Below are positions 60,173 through 64,000 of a stretch of 64,000 nucleotides of DNA, piece by piece. The translations under genes were made by a program, and so were the position numbers. Positions within the stretch are counted from its first letter, which is position 1; every line of letters starts with the position of its first letter. The notes under the pieces are model-generated. The model worked only from the letters and a program-made list of their open reading frames with translations. It did no database searches and was not told the DNA's origin. Source of the stretch: Clitoria ternatea (taxonomy: Eukaryota; Streptophyta; Magnoliopsida; Fabales; Fabaceae); NCBI GenBank assembly GCA_037962975.1, contig CM075671.1, forward strand, positions 11,083,001-11,147,000. Direction: 5' to 3'.

Positions 60173-61321
60173 CTTTCTACGAGGAATAGCCATAGCCTTA
60201 GCCTTGCATTGGTTCTCACCTTTAAGTCCATCAATTTTCTCCCTGTTATTCATGAAAAAGAAACATAGGTGACACATAACTATACAGTGGACTTTCTAGG
60301 ACAGAGACAATAAAATGCAACAATCAAATTCCCTTAACTAAGACATGAGATACTGTGCACATATCCAACAAAAACATAGATATCAACCAAGGAACAAAGG
60401 AAACATGAATTTTGGGGGTATAAATCATTATAATGGCAGGGTTTCGGTCTTTCAGAGGACAAAAAGTGTCTTCGTGTGTGCCTGTCATCAAGATCTATAC
60501 ACCTAATATAGCCAATCCACTTATCCACACAACACACAGCGGTACCCTTTAAAATGCTTTATAGAACTTCTTTCAAGAACTGAAACTTTTCTAAAATCCA
60601 ACCCATCGAGCACAAGGTTATAGCATTTCCATTCCCTGTTCATTTCCCCTGCTCTCAGAATTTCAACAACCCTCTCCTATTTTCCCTTAATGACAGTTTC
60701 TTAAACTTAACAGTTAACACAACCTACCACTATGCAAACCAAAAGAGAAAACCATTTAACTAATTACCTATTACTGGATATTTTCAAAACGGGTGCACTA
60801 CTCACAGGAACAGCCACATGCTTCCCTTTATCCTTCTTTCTTCTATTCGAAGAACGTCTTCGGCTATCAACTATTGAAATAAGCTCAGAAGCTTCAGTAT
60901 CAACAGTCCCTGAAGCAAAATCATCAGACGCTGAATATCACACACAGTATGCAAAATAAATAAATAAAAAATAACAGTTACCATAGCATTTCTAAGCCCG
61001 AATTGAAGTTCGCTTGCGTGACAAATCAAAATCATATTCCAATTTGTAAAATCAAGAAAAATCGGAATTAATATAAGGAATTATAGAAGTACCGTGTGGA
61101 GACGAGGTTTTGGGAGTAGTAGAGCTAGGGTTTGGGGCATTGTAATCGACGTTAGTGGTAGCAGGGGTGCATTCCGTGGGAGATTTATCTAGTGCCAAAG
61201 AAGAAGAAGAAGAAAAAGGGTTGGGTTTGTGAGGTTTGAGGGAAACAAAGGAGGAGGAAGAAGAAGAAGTGTTGGTGCGATCTGAAAGAGGCTTTCGAAA
61301 TAGTGTGGGGTGAGGTTCCAT
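60173..61321 (-). pseudogene. Partial tandem copy of the sororin-like gene (exons 1-3)
   Basis: Exons 61321-61093, 60909-60768 and 60242-60173. Exons 2 and 3 have the same lengths as in the complete copy (142 and 70) and all splice sites are kept. The encoded part starts MEPHPTLFRKPLSDRTNTSS and includes ELISIVDSRRRSSNRRKKDK and GENQCKAKAMAIPRRK. Exon 1 is six bases longer, with a longer Ser run. The exon with the conserved FIEKQ...FELAEEEVE block is absent. It keeps an open frame and has GC-richer upstream sequence that may be the ancestral promoter, so it may be transcribed, but the product would lack the most conserved part. Splicing into exons of the complete copy downstream is possible in frame but unproven. 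Confidence 0.7.
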
Positions 61322-62794
61322 TGAGTTAGTTGCAGTGGGAATGGATTTTCATTGCGTTTGAAGTTGAATTTTAATGCAAAGTTTGTGAACTGGGAACTTC
61401 TAGTGCAAGAGAGTGAAGATTGTAGAAGAAGCTTCTTGTTTTTCTTATCAATTAGCGGGAGTTTCAGTTAAGGCAAAAACCCGAAGAAGAACAAGAACAA
61501 GGACAAGGCAGCACCACATGTGGAATGGATTTGGGTAATATGACTAAGCCCATTAGCGATCCAATTTGGCTTGGGTTGGGCCTACTCTTCCTATCGTCTC
61601 TATATCTATTTTCTTTTCTTCTTCTTTTTTTAGCAAAAGTTTCATTTTTTTTTTTAGTTTAGTGCTTCAAGTTTTTTTTTTCACATCAATTTAATCTTTT
61701 AAGTTTTTAAGTGAAAACCAGATGCTGAGGGAAAGCTGTTTCTCAATTTTAAAGAGAAACCACGAGACTCGCACGTGCCCAAATGGAATTAACTAATCCT
61801 TTTGCATTACTACTATTGATGTCTTATTAAATTTATAATGTCCCCACACAAGTGTCACAAACATATATAAATATCATTTTCTATAATCCGTTGTTTTTAA
61901 CGTGTTTACCAGCACATAGTTACACTTTCATGATCACTGAATCACTATACTGATTCTATGATCCATTCGTTAATTGTTTCCACGTGGAAAGTATATATAC
62001 TTTAGGTTTTTTTTTCAAATAATGTAGTTTTTAAAAAATATTTAAGAAATGGGTAGTTAAAAAAATAATGAAATCAAACTTGAAACCCTTTAAACACAAC
62101 TTAACATGACAACCACTAGAACAGATGCTTCTTTATGTTTCTTTATAGTCAAATGAGGAATGTTATTAGATATAACATTTTCTATTCCTTTACTAGATTT
62201 GTATACATTCAATAAAAAAACTTATAAAAAATTAACAAATAAAAATATAAAAGCTATAAAGGGATGAAAAAAATATTACACACATTCTAATAGTCAAGGA
62301 GTACGTATACATCAAATATTTAACAATTTTATGCCATCTTTTACTGAATGCCTAAGATTTAGAAAAAACATTAACTCTTAAGAATTAAATGTAAGTTACC
62401 AAAAAGTTGTTTTTTTTTTACTTAAAAATACATATTTATTATATTTTATTTTCAATTGTATTAAGCCACAACTAATTCAACTAAAAATATACACCTCAAC
62501 ATTTGGGCGATTAATCTCGAAAGCAAATAAATATTACTTATAAGATGATTAGGTTTTTGAAACTATGTTTATGTCACTAAATACCAAATTAATTAAATCC
62601 GCACCTGCTACATGTCGGGAAAGTAATTGATTCATTTGATTGAGAGAAAAGGTCCTGGAAAACAAAACCAGCCAAAGCCTGCTGTTTAACCCTTCCAGTG
62701 TTCTAATAAAACACACAGAAACCCACCTTGTCAACAAACCAAGGGGCCACAAAAAGATACCCAAATTACGAAATCACCCTCACACCCACACATC
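61322..62794. other. Divergent intergenic region
   Basis: Lies between the minus-strand partial copy and the plus-strand HIG1-domain gene, so it should hold both promoters. No gene seen; T-rich runs at about 61620-61682. The MITE-sized AT-rich part at 62140-62420 has no clear ends. Confidence 0.45.
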
Positions 62795-62802
62795 TATAAA
62801 TA
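62795..62802 (+). promoter_or_regulatory. TATA box of the HIG1-domain gene
   Basis: TATAAATA 85 bases before the start codon at 62880, in a stretch rich in CA and C before it. Spacing is normal for a plant promoter with a 50-base leader. Confidence 0.6.
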
Positions 62803-62879
62803 CATTATACTCACCCTCTTTCATCACACTAATACTCATCACCGTCCTGTAATTTCCAAAGCAAAAGAAAAAAATCAAC

Positions 62880-63359
62880 ATGGAAGCAGTTCAATCGTGG
62901 GTTTCAAAGCACAAGTTAGCCACAGTTGGTAACACAACCATCAACCTTATCTCTAAAGTCACAAATGTGTAAGTTTTCGTTCAATTTAATTAGTATTATT
63001 AATAAATTACTATGGTCACAGGGGGATTATGGGCCTCTGGAATCGGAGCATCACTTATAGCATATTCACGTACAAGATCTCCAATGAAGCCAAGTCTTAG
63101 GCTCATCCATGCTAGGTAACATTACATATTCATGCACATAGTGTTTGTTCTTTGTTCTTCCATTTTATTAATTTTTTTCTCATTAATTGATTTAATTTGC
63201 AGATTGCATGCACAGGCGTTAACACTGGCGGTTTTGTCAGGTGTTGCGGCTTATCGCTACTATGAGAATCGTGCTGGGGGTGAGCCAAAACCGCAGATAG
63301 AGAGTTCTGCTCCCAGTGTGGCCCAGCTTGTTGAATGGGAGCTCCTTAGTCCATTTTGA
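62880..63359 (+). CDS. HIG1-domain (hypoxia-induced type) protein, three exons, 99 aa
   Basis: Exons 62880-62928, 63022-63115 and 63203-63359 with GT-AG introns of 93 and 87 bases; the joined frame is 99 aa. The protein starts MEAVQSWVSKHKLATVGGLW and continues ASGIGASLIAYSRTRSPMKP, then SLRLIHARLHAQALTLAVLS and GVAAYRYYENR. This is the HIG1 type 1 layout: two hydrophobic helices (residues about 15-30 and 53-70) joined by a short basic loop with the motif RSPMKPSLRLIHAR. Such proteins sit in the mitochondrial inner membrane, where relatives act on respiratory-chain assembly. The tail of about 25 residues after YYENR is acidic to neutral and variable. A TATA box precedes it. The frame is intact and the gene looks active; regulation by low oxygen is suggested only by the family name. 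Confidence 0.88.
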
Positions 63360-63554
63360 AATTTATGACTATAAATGAAAAATGCATATTTGGGCATTTT
63401 TATCATTTCACCCAGATGAGTAGAGGGTCATCTATCATCATTATCAACTTCTTGTAATATATTTAACATCATAAATAGGGGGAAATTGAAAGTTACCCTT
63501 TGTATGCATTAACCTATTGAATGTATTTTGATTAACAGTTATCTTCTTGATTGC
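63360..63554 (+). other. 3' flank of the HIG1-domain gene
   Basis: Probable 3' UTR and downstream sequence. No other feature seen. Confidence 0.4.
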
Positions 63555-63740
63555 CCTGTTTGGATGATGTACGAAAATGGAATGGAAATTGATTCAGTGG
63601 AAGGAAATATAATAAAAATAAGTAGAAATTTTTTATTTTTAGATTGATGTAAAATTGAAAAAAAAAATGAAATGATTAGTGCGGAATTGACGGGCAACCT
63701 ACGGGTGTGGTAGATTGAGCTTGCTTTGAATCCAAACAGG
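63555..63740. mobile_element. MITE-like element with CCTGTTTGGAT ends
   Basis: Left end CCTGTTTGGAT and right end ATCCAAACAGG form an 11-bp perfect inverted pair around 186 bases of non-coding AT-rich sequence. The flanks ATTGC and AATGC are similar but not identical, so the target duplication is uncertain. Confidence 0.5.
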
Positions 63741-64000
63741 AATGCAGAAAATTGGAGTACCGATTAAAGACTCTGGTCTCTGTCTGCAATTTTTTTAGTT
63801 GTTGAGCTTCTATAGTCTATTTTTACATCAGTTATTAAATATCTGATGTTAGAAATATTTTTTAAAAATCGATTTAAAAAATATGCAGTGTAAAAAATAT
63901 TTTTTAAATCGGTCAAACAAAGCAAGAAAACATTGGCTCCATTGGTTATTTTGGTCCTTTTTTTTGTCAAATGGTCTAAAGCCCATATACAAAGGTCATA
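63741..64000. other. Window end, no gene seen
   Basis: AT-rich sequence. The 68-codon minus-strand open frame at 63764-63970 has no recognisable domain. Confidence 0.4.

Noticed and set aside
1..64000. tRNA, rRNA, riboswitch or microRNA genes
   Set aside because: None recognised by reading; tRNA-like matches are only the primer sites of the retroelements. A covariance-model scan would be decisive.

Overview
This is nuclear DNA of a flowering plant, almost certainly a eudicot and possibly a legume (the species is an inference). It is AT-rich, its genes have short GT-AG introns, and it carries typical plant families and plant LTR retrotransposons. A fragment of chloroplast petA also shows that plastid DNA has moved into the nucleus here. 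No bacterial features, CRISPR arrays or rRNA/tRNA genes were seen.

Host genes lie at the two edges and in one central gap. Left edge: a DUF688-type gene (467-1054, +) and a four-exon class III peroxidase (3949-5501, -). Centre: a second four-exon class III peroxidase (40833-43348, +). Right edge: a four-exon gene with a sororin-like C-terminus (56469-58497, -), a partial copy of it without the last exon (60173-61321, -), and a three-exon HIG1-domain gene (62880-63359, +). A chloroplast petA fragment (about 58908-59121) lies between the two sororin-like copies.

Most of the rest is a nested set of retrotransposons whose borders can be read to the base. Element 1 (12433-24310; duplicated target TAAAT) is a Ty3/gypsy element of Tat type. 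Its two 807-bp LTRs look identical. Its gag-pol frame (minus strand) has two in-frame stops. On the opposite strand it carries an intact, apparently spliced gene of 857 codons with its own TATA box and polyadenylation signal. Element 2 (29586-38441; target ATAAT) is a related but internally deleted, non-autonomous element; one of its 729-bp LTRs is split by a 3179-bp solo-LTR-like insert (target GGAAC). A second insert of that kind lies at 24820-27462. Copia A (44482-55421) contains copia B (48492-54962; target AAAGT), which in turn contains a 727-bp solo LTR of the element 2 family (49444-50170; target GAAGG).

The likely order of events is copia A first, then copia B, then the Tat-family insertions, with element 1 the most recent because its LTRs match exactly. 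The most interesting object is the antisense gene of element 1: it is intact, spliced in structure and has its own signals, while the gag-pol frame of the same copy is broken. Nothing in the window is a convincing wholly new system; the findings are mostly about unusual transposon architecture.
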